51,663 nt of DNA from Nocardia aobensis NBRC 100429 (GTDB lineage Bacteria > Actinomycetota > Actinomycetes > Mycobacteriales > Mycobacteriaceae), in the NCBI RefSeq assembly GCF_000308375.1, contig NZ_BAFQ01000041.1, positions 1 through 51,663 on the forward strand, given 5' to 3'. This document shows positions 33,787 to 43,196 of this stretch, piece by piece. The translations under genes and the position numbers were made by a program. Under the pieces are notes generated by a model that saw only the letters and a list, made by a program, of their open reading frames with translations, made no database searches and had not been told where the DNA came from. Position 1 is the first letter of the stretch, and every line of letters begins with the position of its first letter.

Positions 33787-34494
33787 TCAGCGGAGCCGCT
33801 GGGCGAGATCCTCACCGAGGAGGACGAACACGTCGGTGGTTTCGTCGATGAGCTGTTCCCGGGTCATATCGATATCGCCCTGCAACCAGCTGGTGAGCGT
33901 CTGTACCAGACCGCCCACCAGGTAGGTCGCGCGGAAACCGATCGCCGGGTCCGGAGTGGGCGTGCCCAGGCCGTAGAAGTCGACGCCGCGCGCGGCGACC
34001 AGATTCGCGAACGAGGCGATCGTCTGCAGGGTGCGGGAGCGCAGTTCCGGTGTGGAGGCGCTCACCGCCAGCGCGACCTGGGCCTTGCGCGGATCGTCGG
34101 TCAGCACGTGGATACCGGCGGCGACGGCGGCATGCGCCATCGTGCGCGTTTCCGGCCGCGTCCGGCGTGTGGCCGGGTCGGCGGCATCGTCCCGCGCGCC
34201 GGACGGAGTCTCCGCCGCGGATCCGCCGACCACCTCCTGCAACGCCTGCACGATGGCGGAGGCCAGCTCCTCGGCGATGCCGTCGAACAGCGCGGTGAGA
34301 ACGGCGTCGCGGCCGGTGAACTGTTCGTAGTAGTAGCGCTCGTTCAGCCCGGCCTGGGCGCACAGCCCGGCGACCGTCAGCTTGTCCACGCCCTGGGTGC
34401 CGATGATCTCGAGCGCCGCGTCGAGCAGCGCGGCACGCCGGCCCCCGCGCCGTTCGGCGGCCGAGATACCGCCATAGGTCCGCTGTGCCGTCAC
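33787..34494 (-). CDS. TetR family transcriptional regulator
   Basis: This 235-residue regulator has a helix-turn-helix at about residues 15-65 (RAALLDAALEIIGTQGVDKL, then TVAGLCAQAGLNERYYYEQF), with YYYEQFTGRDAV in place of the usual Y-FxxK/R. A longer C-terminal helical domain probably senses a ligand. The GTG at 34494 starts MTAQRTYGG. It is divergent from the MpaB-type gene, and two copies of a 24-bp operator lie between them, so it most likely controls that gene and itself. Confidence 0.9.
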   Translation of the reverse strand: MTAQRTYGGISAAERRGGRRAALLDAALEIIGTQGVDKLTVAGLCAQAGLNERYYYEQFTGRDAVLTALFDGIAEELASAIVQALQEVVGGSAAETPSGARDDAADPATRRTRPETRTMAHAAVAAGIHVLTDDPRKAQVALAVSASTPELRSRTLQTIASFANLVAARGVDFYGLGTPTPDPAIGFRATYLVGGLVQTLTSWLQGDIDMTREQLIDETTDVFVLLGEDLAQRLR

Positions 34495-34518
34495 GGTCCG
34501 ATTGTGGCACGGACGCAA

Positions 34519-34542
34519 TTCTGGCATGGGCTCTTGCCAGAA
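34519..34542. promoter_or_regulatory. operator copy 1 between TetR and MpaB-type genes
   Basis: ttctggca and tgccagaa are perfect 8-base inverted arms with an 8-base spacer. The site begins 25 bases from the TetR start. A second copy with the same spacing lies 31 bases away, about three helical turns. Confidence 0.7.
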
Positions 34543-34549
34543 CAAGGGT

Positions 34550-34573
34550 TTCTGGTGGATGCTATTGCCAGAT
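34550..34573. promoter_or_regulatory. operator copy 2 between TetR and MpaB-type genes
   Basis: ttctggtg and tgccagat repeat the arms of the first copy with two mismatches and the identical 8-base spacer. It ends 20 bases before the MpaB-type ATG, where a bound repressor would cover the promoter. Confidence 0.65.
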
Positions 34574-34593
34574 TCCATGCGAGGAGGGCGACG

Positions 34594-35526
34594 ATGCCTG
34601 GTCCGGGATATTTCTCCGACGATTCGATGATCCGCCGGGTGATGCGCAAACGCGCGGTGGGACTGACCTACGGCCTGCGAGCGCTGGTGATCGGCGCGGT
34701 CCATCCGCTGCTGTTCGTCGGCACCGCCGAGAACACCGCCCACCGCGCCACCCCGTACACGCGGTTGGCACTTACCGGCCGGCTGTTCGAGGCGGTGTTC
34801 CTCGGCGACAAGGACGAGGCCGACCGCGCGCTGGCGTTCACCCGCAAGCGGCATGTCCCCGTCGAAGGTGTGCTCCCCGAGGATGCGGGCCCGCACCATC
34901 CGGCGGGTTCGCACTACTCCGCGCTGGACCCGCATCTGATGTTCATGACCATGGCGTTCACCGCCGACTCCGCCGAGGTCATGCACGACGTGCTGGTGCG
35001 CAAGCTGACTCCGGGCGAGCGGGAGGACCTGTATCAGGACTACGTGCGCTGGGGTGAGCTGTTCGGCATGCCGCGTTCGGCCGCTCCCGCCGACTATCCG
35101 GCCTTCCGGCGGGTCTTCGATACCTACCTCGCCTCGGACGAGCTGTATCTGACCGAGGAAGCACGGCTGGTCGGCTCGTATCTGGCGGGCGCGCAGGTGC
35201 CGCATCCGCTGCCGCGCCCGTGGCGGCAGGCCAGCAGTGGGGCGCATCTGCTGGTCCAGGGCTCGCTGCCGCCGCGGATCCGGCGGATGTACGACATCCG
35301 GTGGGGCCGGCGCGAAGAACTCGCGTACCGGGGGCTCGCGCAGGCCGTGCGCACCGCCCACGTGCGGCCGCCGCTCGCGCCGCCGGTACTGCGCGACACC
35401 CTGTCCGGACCGAGCGCCCCGGTCTATCGCCTGATCACCCGGCGGGAAAAGAACCTGGTGGCGAGCGGTAGGTCCAGCATGCCGGGGGTGGATCCGCGCA
35501 GCTATGCCGAGCGGCACGCGGTCTGA
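34594..35526 (+). CDS. oxygenase MpaB family (DUF2236) protein
   Basis: This 310-residue protein belongs to the DUF2236/MpaB family, b-type haem proteins related to rubber oxygenase (latex-clearing protein) and the fungal MpaB. It has the family layout: GYFSDDSMIRRVMRKRAVGL at the start, RLALTGRLFEAVFLG, the conserved FTRKRHVPVEGV, then YSALDPHLMFMTMAFTADSA near residue 109, with His residues that may bind haem. No signal peptide is evident. gaggagggc precedes the ATG. Divergent TetR and tandem operators suggest substrate-induced expression. Confidence 0.88.
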   Translation: MPGPGYFSDDSMIRRVMRKRAVGLTYGLRALVIGAVHPLLFVGTAENTAHRATPYTRLALTGRLFEAVFLGDKDEADRALAFTRKRHVPVEGVLPEDAGPHHPAGSHYSALDPHLMFMTMAFTADSAEVMHDVLVRKLTPGEREDLYQDYVRWGELFGMPRSAAPADYPAFRRVFDTYLASDELYLTEEARLVGSYLAGAQVPHPLPRPWRQASSGAHLLVQGSLPPRIRRMYDIRWGRREELAYRGLAQAVRTAHVRPPLAPPVLRDTLSGPSAPVYRLITRREKNLVASGRSSMPGVDPRSYAERHAV

Positions 35527-36618
<1,092 letters not shown>

Positions 36619-36669
36619 TCTGCGCCGCGCGAGGCCGTGTGTTGCGGTTGAACAGGTTCGGGAGGACAG

Positions 36670-37683
36670 GTGCTCGACAAGCTCAAGGCGCGGATCCAAC
36701 GTGAGGTGCGAGCGCGGCCGTGGCTGGACCACGCCGTCCGCGCCGGCGGCAGCTACCAGCGCCAGCGCGGCGACTACTTCGCGGCCGGCATCACGTATTT
36801 CACGGTGCTCTCGCTGTTTCCGTTGCTGATGGTCGCCTTCGCGGTCGCCGGATTCGTCCTCGCCCGCGATCCGCAGCTGCTCGAGGAGCTGCGCGACAAG
36901 ATCGTCGAGAACATTCCGGGGTCCTTCGGCGGCCAGGTCAACGATCTGATCGACCAGGCCATCAAGTCCCGGACCAGTGTGGGCCTCATCGGTCTGTTCA
37001 TCGCCGCCTACAGCGGACTGGGCTGGATGGCCAACCTGCGCGCCGCCCTGACCGAGCAGTGGGAACAGCCCGCGCACGAGGGCAATTGGTTCAAGACCAA
37101 ACTGTCGGACCTGATGGCGCTGGCCGGGCTCGGCGTCGCGATGGTGGTGTCGCTGGGCCTGTCGGCGTTGTCGTCGAGTGGACTGGCGCTGCAACTGCTG
37201 GAAAGTGTCGGGCTGGACAAGGCGCCCGGTGTCTCATGGCTGTTGCGGCTGCTGACGCTGGTGCTCGCGGTGCTCGCGTCCTGGGCGGTCTTCGTCTGGA
37301 TCATCGCCCGGCTGCCGCGCCAGCCGGTGACCTTCCGCAGTGCCGTGCGCGCGGCGTTCATCGCCGCGATCGCCTTCGAGATCTGGAAGCAGGTGGCCTC
37401 CTTCTACCTGCAGAAGGTGCTCACCAGCCCCGCGGGCGTCGCCTTCGGCTCGATCATCGGCCTCATGGTCTTCGCCTACATCACCGCCCGCATCATCCTG
37501 TTCGCCACCGCCTGGGCCGCCACCGCGCGAGAGAACGAGGTGGAGGCCGAGATCCCGGCGCCGGGACCGGCGGTGATCGAGCCGCGCATGCACGCGGGCA
37601 TGACGGCGAGCACGGGCCTGGCCCTGTTCGGGGTGGGTGCGGCGCTGGGTTCGATGGTCGGTATCGCGCGCCGGAAGCGGTGA
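36670..37683 (+). CDS. YhjD/YihY/BrkB family inner-membrane protein
   Basis: This 337-residue membrane protein of the YihY/BrkB superfamily, YhjD branch, has six hydrophobic helices: near 38-62 (YFTVLSLFPLLMVAFAVAGF), 105-125 (SVGLIGLFIAAYSGLGWM), 155-175, 195-220, 232-252 and 258-280 (SIIGLMVFAYITARIILFAT). The GGSYQRQRGDYFAAGITY element near residue 27 is typical of YhjD. A short extra hydrophobic stretch lies near the C-terminus. Transport of lipids or envelope precursors has been proposed for the family but is not settled. The GTG at 36670 follows gggaggaca. Confidence 0.9.
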   Translation: MLDKLKARIQREVRARPWLDHAVRAGGSYQRQRGDYFAAGITYFTVLSLFPLLMVAFAVAGFVLARDPQLLEELRDKIVENIPGSFGGQVNDLIDQAIKSRTSVGLIGLFIAAYSGLGWMANLRAALTEQWEQPAHEGNWFKTKLSDLMALAGLGVAMVVSLGLSALSSSGLALQLLESVGLDKAPGVSWLLRLLTLVLAVLASWAVFVWIIARLPRQPVTFRSAVRAAFIAAIAFEIWKQVASFYLQKVLTSPAGVAFGSIIGLMVFAYITARIILFATAWAATARENEVEAEIPAPGPAVIEPRMHAGMTASTGLALFGVGAALGSMVGIARRKR

Positions 37684-37732
37684 CGCGCGGCTCGATCGGC
37701 GCAGCCGGCCGCCGCGGCGGAGGCCGCAACGG

Positions 37733-38374
37733 TCACTCCAGCCAGGATTTCCGCTGATAGTAAGCGTCTTCATCGTCATCGGGCACGTCGTAGAGGTTGT
37801 AAGGCGGTGACGCATTCGGCGAAGCATGCTGTCGCGGAGGGGTATTCGACCGCTCCTGCCGATGGTCCTGCCACGATGCCGACTGGTGCTCGGTCGCCGG
37901 TCGTGCTGTTGCGCGTCGGTCGTACGCACCCGACGGATCGTCCTCGGGCACAACGTGGTTGGCTGGCCACTGGCGGTTCATCGGTCGGTTCTCGGGCCGA
38001 TTCGGGGGCGAATTGTGGGGCCGGTCCGGCAATCCGGATCCGGCAGCCGTGCCGGGCGGTCGACCCATCGCGTCGCCGGTTGCCGCAACCGCCTCGGCGA
38101 CGCGGGGATCGGCACTGAAGACCTGCACGGCATCACGTACCTGGACGCGTGCGGCCGCGAGGGCCTCGGCAGCCAGTCGGGTGAGCTCGGCACCCACGGC
38201 CGCGCCGCCGTAGGTCAACGCGCGATCGTCGATTCGGATGGCGATCTCTCCGTCTGCGCACGCTTCCACCACCAGATACCCATCCCGTGATTGGGCATGT
38301 GATCGCGCTGTCGTCAACGCTTCCGCAAGTCGGCGCGTGCTTTCGTGTATCGGATCCCGATCGGTCAACCCCAT
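37733..38374 (-). CDS. YbaB/EbfC-like protein with disordered C-terminal tail
   Basis: This 213-residue protein has a YbaB-like core over residues 1-105: a helix RRLAEALTTARSHAQSRDGY, strands LVVEACADGEIAIRIDDRAL and a helix ELTRLAAEALAAARVQVRDA. A Pro/Asn/Arg-rich tail follows (NSPPNRPENRPMNRQWP), ending DEDAYYQRKSWLE. Such genes often open ESX accessory loci. The ATG at 38374 has gggagga upstream. It is divergent from the EspC-like gene across a 93-base promoter region. A chaperone or DNA-binding role is inferred only. Confidence 0.7.
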   Translation of the reverse strand: MGLTDRDPIHESTRRLAEALTTARSHAQSRDGYLVVEACADGEIAIRIDDRALTYGGAAVGAELTRLAAEALAAARVQVRDAVQVFSADPRVAEAVAATGDAMGRPPGTAAGSGLPDRPHNSPPNRPENRPMNRQWPANHVVPEDDPSGAYDRRATARPATEHQSASWQDHRQERSNTPPRQHASPNASPPYNLYDVPDDDEDAYYQRKSWLE

Positions 38375-38429
38375 TTCGACAACTCCTCCCTCGTACTGGG
38401 CAAGCGTAACGTGAATCTTTACTGAGGCT

Positions 38430-38459
38430 TTGAACTCACTGCTTCGGTGCCCGTACGAT
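38430..38459 (+). promoter_or_regulatory. SigA-type promoter of the EspC-like operon
   Basis: ttgaac (38430-38435) and tacgat (38454-38459) are separated by 18 bases. Transcription should begin near 38466, at or just before the GTG start at 38468, so the mRNA would be leaderless. This fits the lack of a ribosome site. Confidence 0.6.
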
Positions 38460-38467
38460 GACGCTTC

Positions 38468-38785
38468 GTGGGTGATCCATTGGGCGAGACTCTGAAGATC
38501 GACGGCGCCGACGCTGCCATCCTGGCCCGCAACGTGAAGGCCTACGCCGGAGAAATCAAGGGCGTCAAGCACGGAGAGGCCGCGACCGCGGTGACGAACG
38601 GGTTCCCGGGCTTCACCATCGGCGAGGCGTGCACGACGGCCGGTACGGTGGCGTCGCAAGCGGTGCAGGACTTGAGCACAGTGCTGGATGTCATCGGCGA
38701 CAACACGGTGACGGTATCGGCCAAGTTCTTGCACATCGATGAGGCCCGAGCACGCGAGTTCGATCGCGCCGACGCGGGCCGTTGA
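38468..38785 (+). CDS. EspC-like type VII secretion target
   Basis: This 105-residue small helical protein starts MGDPLGETLKIDGADAAILA. It has two long helices joined near NGFPGFTIGEAC and closes with FLHIDEARAREFDRADAGR, like the EspC/T7SS-target family. The C-terminal YxxxD/E export signal appears as FxxxD (FLHID), so Tyr is replaced by Phe. It is the first gene of a rightward operon, 26 bases ahead of the large WXG-type gene, its likely co-secreted partner. Confidence 0.7.
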   Translation: MGDPLGETLKIDGADAAILARNVKAYAGEIKGVKHGEAATAVTNGFPGFTIGEACTTAGTVASQAVQDLSTVLDVIGDNTVTVSAKFLHIDEARAREFDRADAGR

Positions 38786-38811
38786 TCGGGTGAAGACAAA
38801 GGGGGGCGGCT

Positions 38812-41298
38812 GTGTCGGCAACGAAAACTCAAGCGGAACAATGTAATCCGAGCGCGCTGGATTCGCTCATCACGGAGTGGCAGACCGTGCACGACACGGT
38901 CGAAACGGCCTTGGACAAGACGGGCAACGACTATCGGCAGTCTGTCGACTACTGGACCGGCAAGACCGGAGATCGGGCACGTGACACCACCGCGCAAGCG
39001 GTCACCGCCGGACGCTCGTTCACCGGTGACCTCGCTGCGGCTCTCACGACACTGAGAGGCGATCGCGATGCGATCTGGGCGGCCAAGAATCGCGCCACCG
39101 GGGCGATTACCGCTGCCACTCAGGCGAAATACGATGTTGCAGAGGACGGTACGGTCTCCGCCGGCCAAGATGCCATCGTGGCCGCAACGGCTTCCTTGGA
39201 TCAGGCGGAAGACAGGAAGAATGCCGTCGCCGCGCTGACCAAGTACGGCAAGGACACGTTCGAGCAGCCGATCAAGACGGCACTGAACGACCTGGGGACG
39301 GCTGTCGACGCTGCGGCAGATCACATCCGGAAGGCATTCGAACACAGCGGCGGTGTCACCACCGTCGCGGCCGAAGCGCCGGGAAAGTTGGATCCGAGCA
39401 AGCAGCTGACCGCGGAGCAGGGGAAGGCCGACGGTGAGACCATCGCAGACGGGAAACTCTCCGATGACGAAAAGCGGCGGATTCTCGATCATCTGCGTCA
39501 GGCCGGGCTCACCCCGGAACAGCTGACGGCCCTGCGAGAGGGGAAGGACGTTACGGTCCCGGCCTCCACCATGAGCTACCTGTCCAACCTCTACGACAAG
39601 GCGGGCCGGGACGGCCTGATCTCGCTCTCGGAGACTCTGAAGCGTGACGGCTCGCCTCAGTCCCTCGAGCTGCGGCAGAGCCTGGCCAACGGGATGATGA
39701 CACTGTCGAACGAGCATCTCGTGAGTCGTGATACGAAGGGGACGGTCACCGACCGTGGCGGGTATCAGAAACTCAACTCCGAGGTTCGCGAGATAATTGG
39801 CACCCGGCCGAGTATCAGCGGCGCGCCCGATTCTAACACCAGAGATATTCCCGATGATTACCGATCGGGATTCTTCGGTGGTCACAATGTCGACCGTGAG
39901 AGCGCGATCAAAGAGTACACCGGGGATTTGGACAAATTTGCCGACTTCCTCGGTAATGCGGACAAGGAATACCAGCCCGGCGAGAAATTCGGTGTGGAAC
40001 TGGGGCGTCAGGCGGCCCACCAGGCGTGGATCATCGATCACGATGGATACACCGGATATGAAGGTACGAAGCTTCAGGACGGCGAGGCGTTGCGCCACAC
40101 GGAGCACAGTGCGCAGAATCTTCTGGACCTGGCCGCCCGTAATCGCGATGCCGACCATGCATTGCTCACCGGTAAAGGCAGCGACGAGTTGTTCGGTAAG
40201 GACACGCCGGGTCAGTCGTGGCATCCGTACGACTCGGACAAGTTGACCACGACGCTGTTGACGCACAAATGGGGCGACGGTGGCGACGCGCTGGGGAATA
40301 TGTATCGGTGGGTGGAGGACGACTCGCATTCTCCCGACCCTGCCGTCCGGACGCGCGCCGGCGAAATTGCCGGCGGCCTGTCCGGCAGCATGGTGAAGAA
40401 CTATGACACATTGATGAATGTGCACGGCTCGCATACCGAAGCGTTCGGCCAGGTCAATCCCAAGGCGGTGCAGGCGCTGTCGTCCGCGCTGGCCCCGTAC
40501 GTGCCCGATATGGCTGGAAACCTGCCGCCCGATGTCGCACACGCCGGGTTTACGCCACCCGATGGCATACACGATGACCGGCGACCGGGTGCGCAGAAGA
40601 TATTCGCACTGATGGATACCGACAAGGACGCGGCGACACAATTCAATGCAAAAGCGCTCGTCGCGGCATCGGAACTGCAATCCAGGTGGGTGGAATCCGC
40701 GCTCGACAATCCAGGAAATCCCCAGGGATCACTGGCAACCACTTCCGGCAGGATCCAAGCTTTGGTCGACCAGGGGCTGACCATGGAAGCGTCCGATCGC
40801 ACCAGCGATTCCAACAAGGCGGCTGCGCTGGACGCCGCTCACCACTTCGCGAACAAAGGTGCCGCCTACGACTCGATCAAGTCCGTTCTCACCACCGGCA
40901 TCAAATATGTTCCGGTGGTCGGAGATATCGCGGCACCGGTCATCGATGTGAGTAACGCGTGGGGGAAGAATGCCTTGATCGGCCTCTATTCGGCGCCGGA
41001 CCCTGCGCAACCTCGAATCGACTCGCACTTCCAGCCTGCTCAACTCTCTTACGCGGTCGCCGACGCGTTGCAGACCAGAAACGGCTACATCGGACACGAT
41101 CCGCAGTATACCGATATGTTCGATTCTCGCGGGCAGTTGAAGGACTACCGGACACTGGTCGAGGATGATCACATGCCCGAGCAGGTGATCGATTCGAATC
41201 TCACCAATATCATCAATGGCTACAACAACGGCGTGTTCAGTGAAAGATTCCTGCAACTTCAGAACGAAGTCAACAAAGGACGGAATTCGATCAAGTGA
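38812..41298 (+). CDS. large WXG-domain T7SS substrate-like protein
   Basis: This 828-residue protein has an N-terminal ESX-like helical domain (about 1-175) with the WXG turn SVDYWTGKTGDRARD near residue 45. A calcium-hand-like or TPR-type helical middle follows (KLSDDEKRRILDHLRQAGLT). The C-terminal region of about 380 residues contains SPDPAVRTRAGEIAGGLSG, AFGQVNPKAVQALSSALAPY and RNGYIGHDPQYTDMFDSRGQ. It resembles large mycolata proteins annotated with TPR or DUF6571-type regions. No toxin catalytic motif is recognised. Its C-terminal region is paralogous to the lipoprotein encoded next, whose GTG overlaps this stop by four bases. The GTG at 38812 follows a purine-rich ribosome site. Confidence 0.75.
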   Translation: MSATKTQAEQCNPSALDSLITEWQTVHDTVETALDKTGNDYRQSVDYWTGKTGDRARDTTAQAVTAGRSFTGDLAAALTTLRGDRDAIWAAKNRATGAITAATQAKYDVAEDGTVSAGQDAIVAATASLDQAEDRKNAVAALTKYGKDTFEQPIKTALNDLGTAVDAAADHIRKAFEHSGGVTTVAAEAPGKLDPSKQLTAEQGKADGETIADGKLSDDEKRRILDHLRQAGLTPEQLTALREGKDVTVPASTMSYLSNLYDKAGRDGLISLSETLKRDGSPQSLELRQSLANGMMTLSNEHLVSRDTKGTVTDRGGYQKLNSEVREIIGTRPSISGAPDSNTRDIPDDYRSGFFGGHNVDRESAIKEYTGDLDKFADFLGNADKEYQPGEKFGVELGRQAAHQAWIIDHDGYTGYEGTKLQDGEALRHTEHSAQNLLDLAARNRDADHALLTGKGSDELFGKDTPGQSWHPYDSDKLTTTLLTHKWGDGGDALGNMYRWVEDDSHSPDPAVRTRAGEIAGGLSGSMVKNYDTLMNVHGSHTEAFGQVNPKAVQALSSALAPYVPDMAGNLPPDVAHAGFTPPDGIHDDRRPGAQKIFALMDTDKDAATQFNAKALVAASELQSRWVESALDNPGNPQGSLATTSGRIQALVDQGLTMEASDRTSDSNKAAALDAAHHFANKGAAYDSIKSVLTTGIKYVPVVGDIAAPVIDVSNAWGKNALIGLYSAPDPAQPRIDSHFQPAQLSYAVADALQTRNGYIGHDPQYTDMFDSRGQLKDYRTLVEDDHMPEQVIDSNLTNIINGYNNGVFSERFLQLQNEVNKGRNSIK

Positions 41299-42389
41299 AG
41301 AGTTCTGTCGGAGGCGTTCTGTGCGCCGCGATCGTGGCTGGGCTGGTTGCGTGCGGTAGCGGTCCGAGCCCCGCGCAATCGGCCGCGGACGACCTGGTCG
41401 AACATGCCGTCGTGGCCGGCGGCGCCGACAAGGCGGCGGTCCATGACTTGCTCACCGGCCATGCGCCCCGGGAGGGGGCGACCGCAGATCAGGTACTCGG
41501 CAATTTGCTGCACCGTCATTGGGACGACGATGGGGCCTCGATGGGCCTGCTGTTTTCGTGGATCGGGCCGGATGCGAAGTCCTCCGACCCCGCGGTCGCA
41601 GCTCGCGCTGGTGAATCCGCGACCGGGCTGGCGCGATACCTCGGCGACCACGTAGCCGACCTGCTCAATCTCGACGGCCCCCGAACCGCATCGGTAGGGC
41701 AGGTGAACCCCAAGGCGATACAGCAGATCAGCGCCGCGCTGACGCCATTTATCGCCAATATGGCAGGAGTTCGTTCGCCGGGTATCGCCGCAGCGGGCTT
41801 CCCTGCACCAGGCGGGAGAGATCCGGTCGGCCGCGGCGCGGTCAATGTATTCGCGGTTGTCGGCAGCGACAAGGACTCGGCCCAGCATTTCGTGGACGCG
41901 ACCTTCGCTGTTGCCGGAGCCATTGCCAGAGAGTGGGTGTTCGCCGAACTGGATCACCGTGCCGCCACCGAGGGCCCCTACCAGTACGGAGTGTTGTGCA
42001 GGATCCTCGATCGCGGTCTCACCGCCGAAGCGGACGACCGCACACGAGACGAGTTCGGTGATACGACTCCACTGCCGTCCGGTGACAAGCGTCAACAGCC
42101 CTCCGTCGAGTATGACGCCGTGGTCGGAGCCCTGCCGGAAATCACCATCGCGTCAGCGATCCAGAGCCACAACGGTTTCATCGGTCACGACGCGCGTTAC
42201 ACGTATCTATTCGGCGACGACGGACAGCTGAGGGATTTGATCCAGCTCATACGCGTCGGCGCTCTCTCGGGCCAGGCGGTCGAAGGCGACCTGGTCAACG
42301 TCATTTCCAGCGACAGCAACGGCAGGATGCGAGCGCCCTATCTCGGCTTCCACAGTGGCTACCAACAGGGGTGGGACGCCGGCGAGTAG
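41295..42389 (+). CDS. lipoprotein paralogous to the C-terminal region of the preceding protein
   Basis: This 364-residue protein has a lipoprotein signal peptide, with lipobox LVAC giving lipidation at about Cys20. The rest aligns with the last part of the 828-residue protein: SSDPAVAARAGESATGLARY, VGQVNPKAIQQISAALTPF, GSDKDSAQHFVDATFAVAGA and SHNGFIGHDARYTYLFGDDG all have close counterparts. It would be anchored outside the cytoplasmic membrane. The GTG overlap with the preceding stop implies coupled synthesis. It could be a receptor, assembly partner or immunity protein for its paralogue; which one is not decided by sequence. Confidence 0.75.
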   Translation: MKSSVGGVLCAAIVAGLVACGSGPSPAQSAADDLVEHAVVAGGADKAAVHDLLTGHAPREGATADQVLGNLLHRHWDDDGASMGLLFSWIGPDAKSSDPAVAARAGESATGLARYLGDHVADLLNLDGPRTASVGQVNPKAIQQISAALTPFIANMAGVRSPGIAAAGFPAPGGRDPVGRGAVNVFAVVGSDKDSAQHFVDATFAVAGAIAREWVFAELDHRAATEGPYQYGVLCRILDRGLTAEADDRTRDEFGDTTPLPSGDKRQQPSVEYDAVVGALPEITIASAIQSHNGFIGHDARYTYLFGDDGQLRDLIQLIRVGALSGQAVEGDLVNVISSDSNGRMRAPYLGFHSGYQQGWDAGE

Positions 42390-42492
42390 GGCCGGCGAAA
42401 ACGCGCGGCTATTGCCACGGTGAGCCCGACGGAGGAGTCTGAACAGCACCGGTGGCGCCGCCGGGCGCTGCCTCGAGCAGAGAGGGGGTCGA

Positions 42493-42686
42493 TCGTGTTC
42501 GCACGGTCTACCACGATTCAGGCGCAACCCTCCGCTATCGACGCCGGGATTGCGCATATGCGGGATGACGTCATGCCGGTGCTGAAGGAAACCCCCGGCT
42601 GTACCGGATTGTCTCTCCTCGTCGATCGCACCTTCGGTCGTTGTATCTCCACTACCGGATGGGAATCCGAGGCCGCCATGCACGAC
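42493..42686 (+). repeat. direct repeat copy 1 (5' part of the ABM gene)
   Basis: These 194 bases recur at 44539-44732 without gaps and with scattered, mostly third-position, differences. The first 48 or so bases are identical (from tcgtgttcgcacggtctacc onward). The repeats flank the ATPase pseudogene in the same orientation. Confidence 0.9.
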
Positions 42687-43118
42687 AGCGAGGGTGCCTT
42701 CATGGCGGCGCGCGACCGGGCAGTGACGGTCTTCGGCGGTACCGCCGCGCAGGTCGCGGAATGGGAGATCGCCGTGTTGCACCGGGACCATCGCACGATG
42801 CCAGGCGCCTGCGTCCGTGCCACCTGGATCAAGACCGATCCGAGCCGCCTAGACATGTCGACCGACGCCTACCGCAACTACATCCTGCCGGGCATGGAAC
42901 AGCTCGACGGCTTCTGCAGCGCGAGCCTGCTGATCAACCGCGCATCCGGTCGCGCGGTTTCCTGCGGCGTCTTCGACAGCGCCGAGGCCATGCAGCGCAA
43001 TCGTGAGCAGTCCGCGGCATTGAGTGTCGACGCGGCCCGCCAGGTCGGTGTCGAGGCGATCGACGTACGCGAGTTCGAACTGGCATTGGCCCACCTGCGG
43101 GTGCCGGAACTGGTGTGA
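42495..43118 (+). CDS. tandem antibiotic-biosynthesis-monooxygenase (ABM) domain protein
   Basis: This 207-residue protein has two dimeric alpha/beta-barrel (ABM-type) halves: residues 1-95 ([35 protein letters not shown]) and 100-207 (RNYILPGMEQLDGFCSASLL, GRAVSCGVFDSAEAMQRNRE). The family includes small cofactor-free monooxygenases and haem-degrading relatives, but many members have no known activity. The GTG at 42495 has agaggggg upstream; longer in-frame starts lack this. It lies alone between T7SS genes and converges with the ATPase pseudogene. Confidence 0.8.
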   Translation: MFARSTTIQAQPSAIDAGIAHMRDDVMPVLKETPGCTGLSLLVDRTFGRCISTTGWESEAAMHDSEGAFMAARDRAVTVFGGTAAQVAEWEIAVLHRDHRTMPGACVRATWIKTDPSRLDMSTDAYRNYILPGMEQLDGFCSASLLINRASGRAVSCGVFDSAEAMQRNREQSAALSVDAARQVGVEAIDVREFELALAHLRVPELV

Positions 43119-43196
43119 GGGTAGCGCCGAGCGGTGCCGTAGCTGCTTCGGCGCCGCCGGCTGCTCCAGCTTCGCGGCAAGCCACCGTCCGTCCAC

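Noticed and set aside
37709..37720. GC-only palindrome ccgccgcggcgg between convergent YhjD and YbaB-like genes
   Set aside because: It is too short and has no loop or T-run; chance is likely in GC-rich DNA, so I did not call a terminator.
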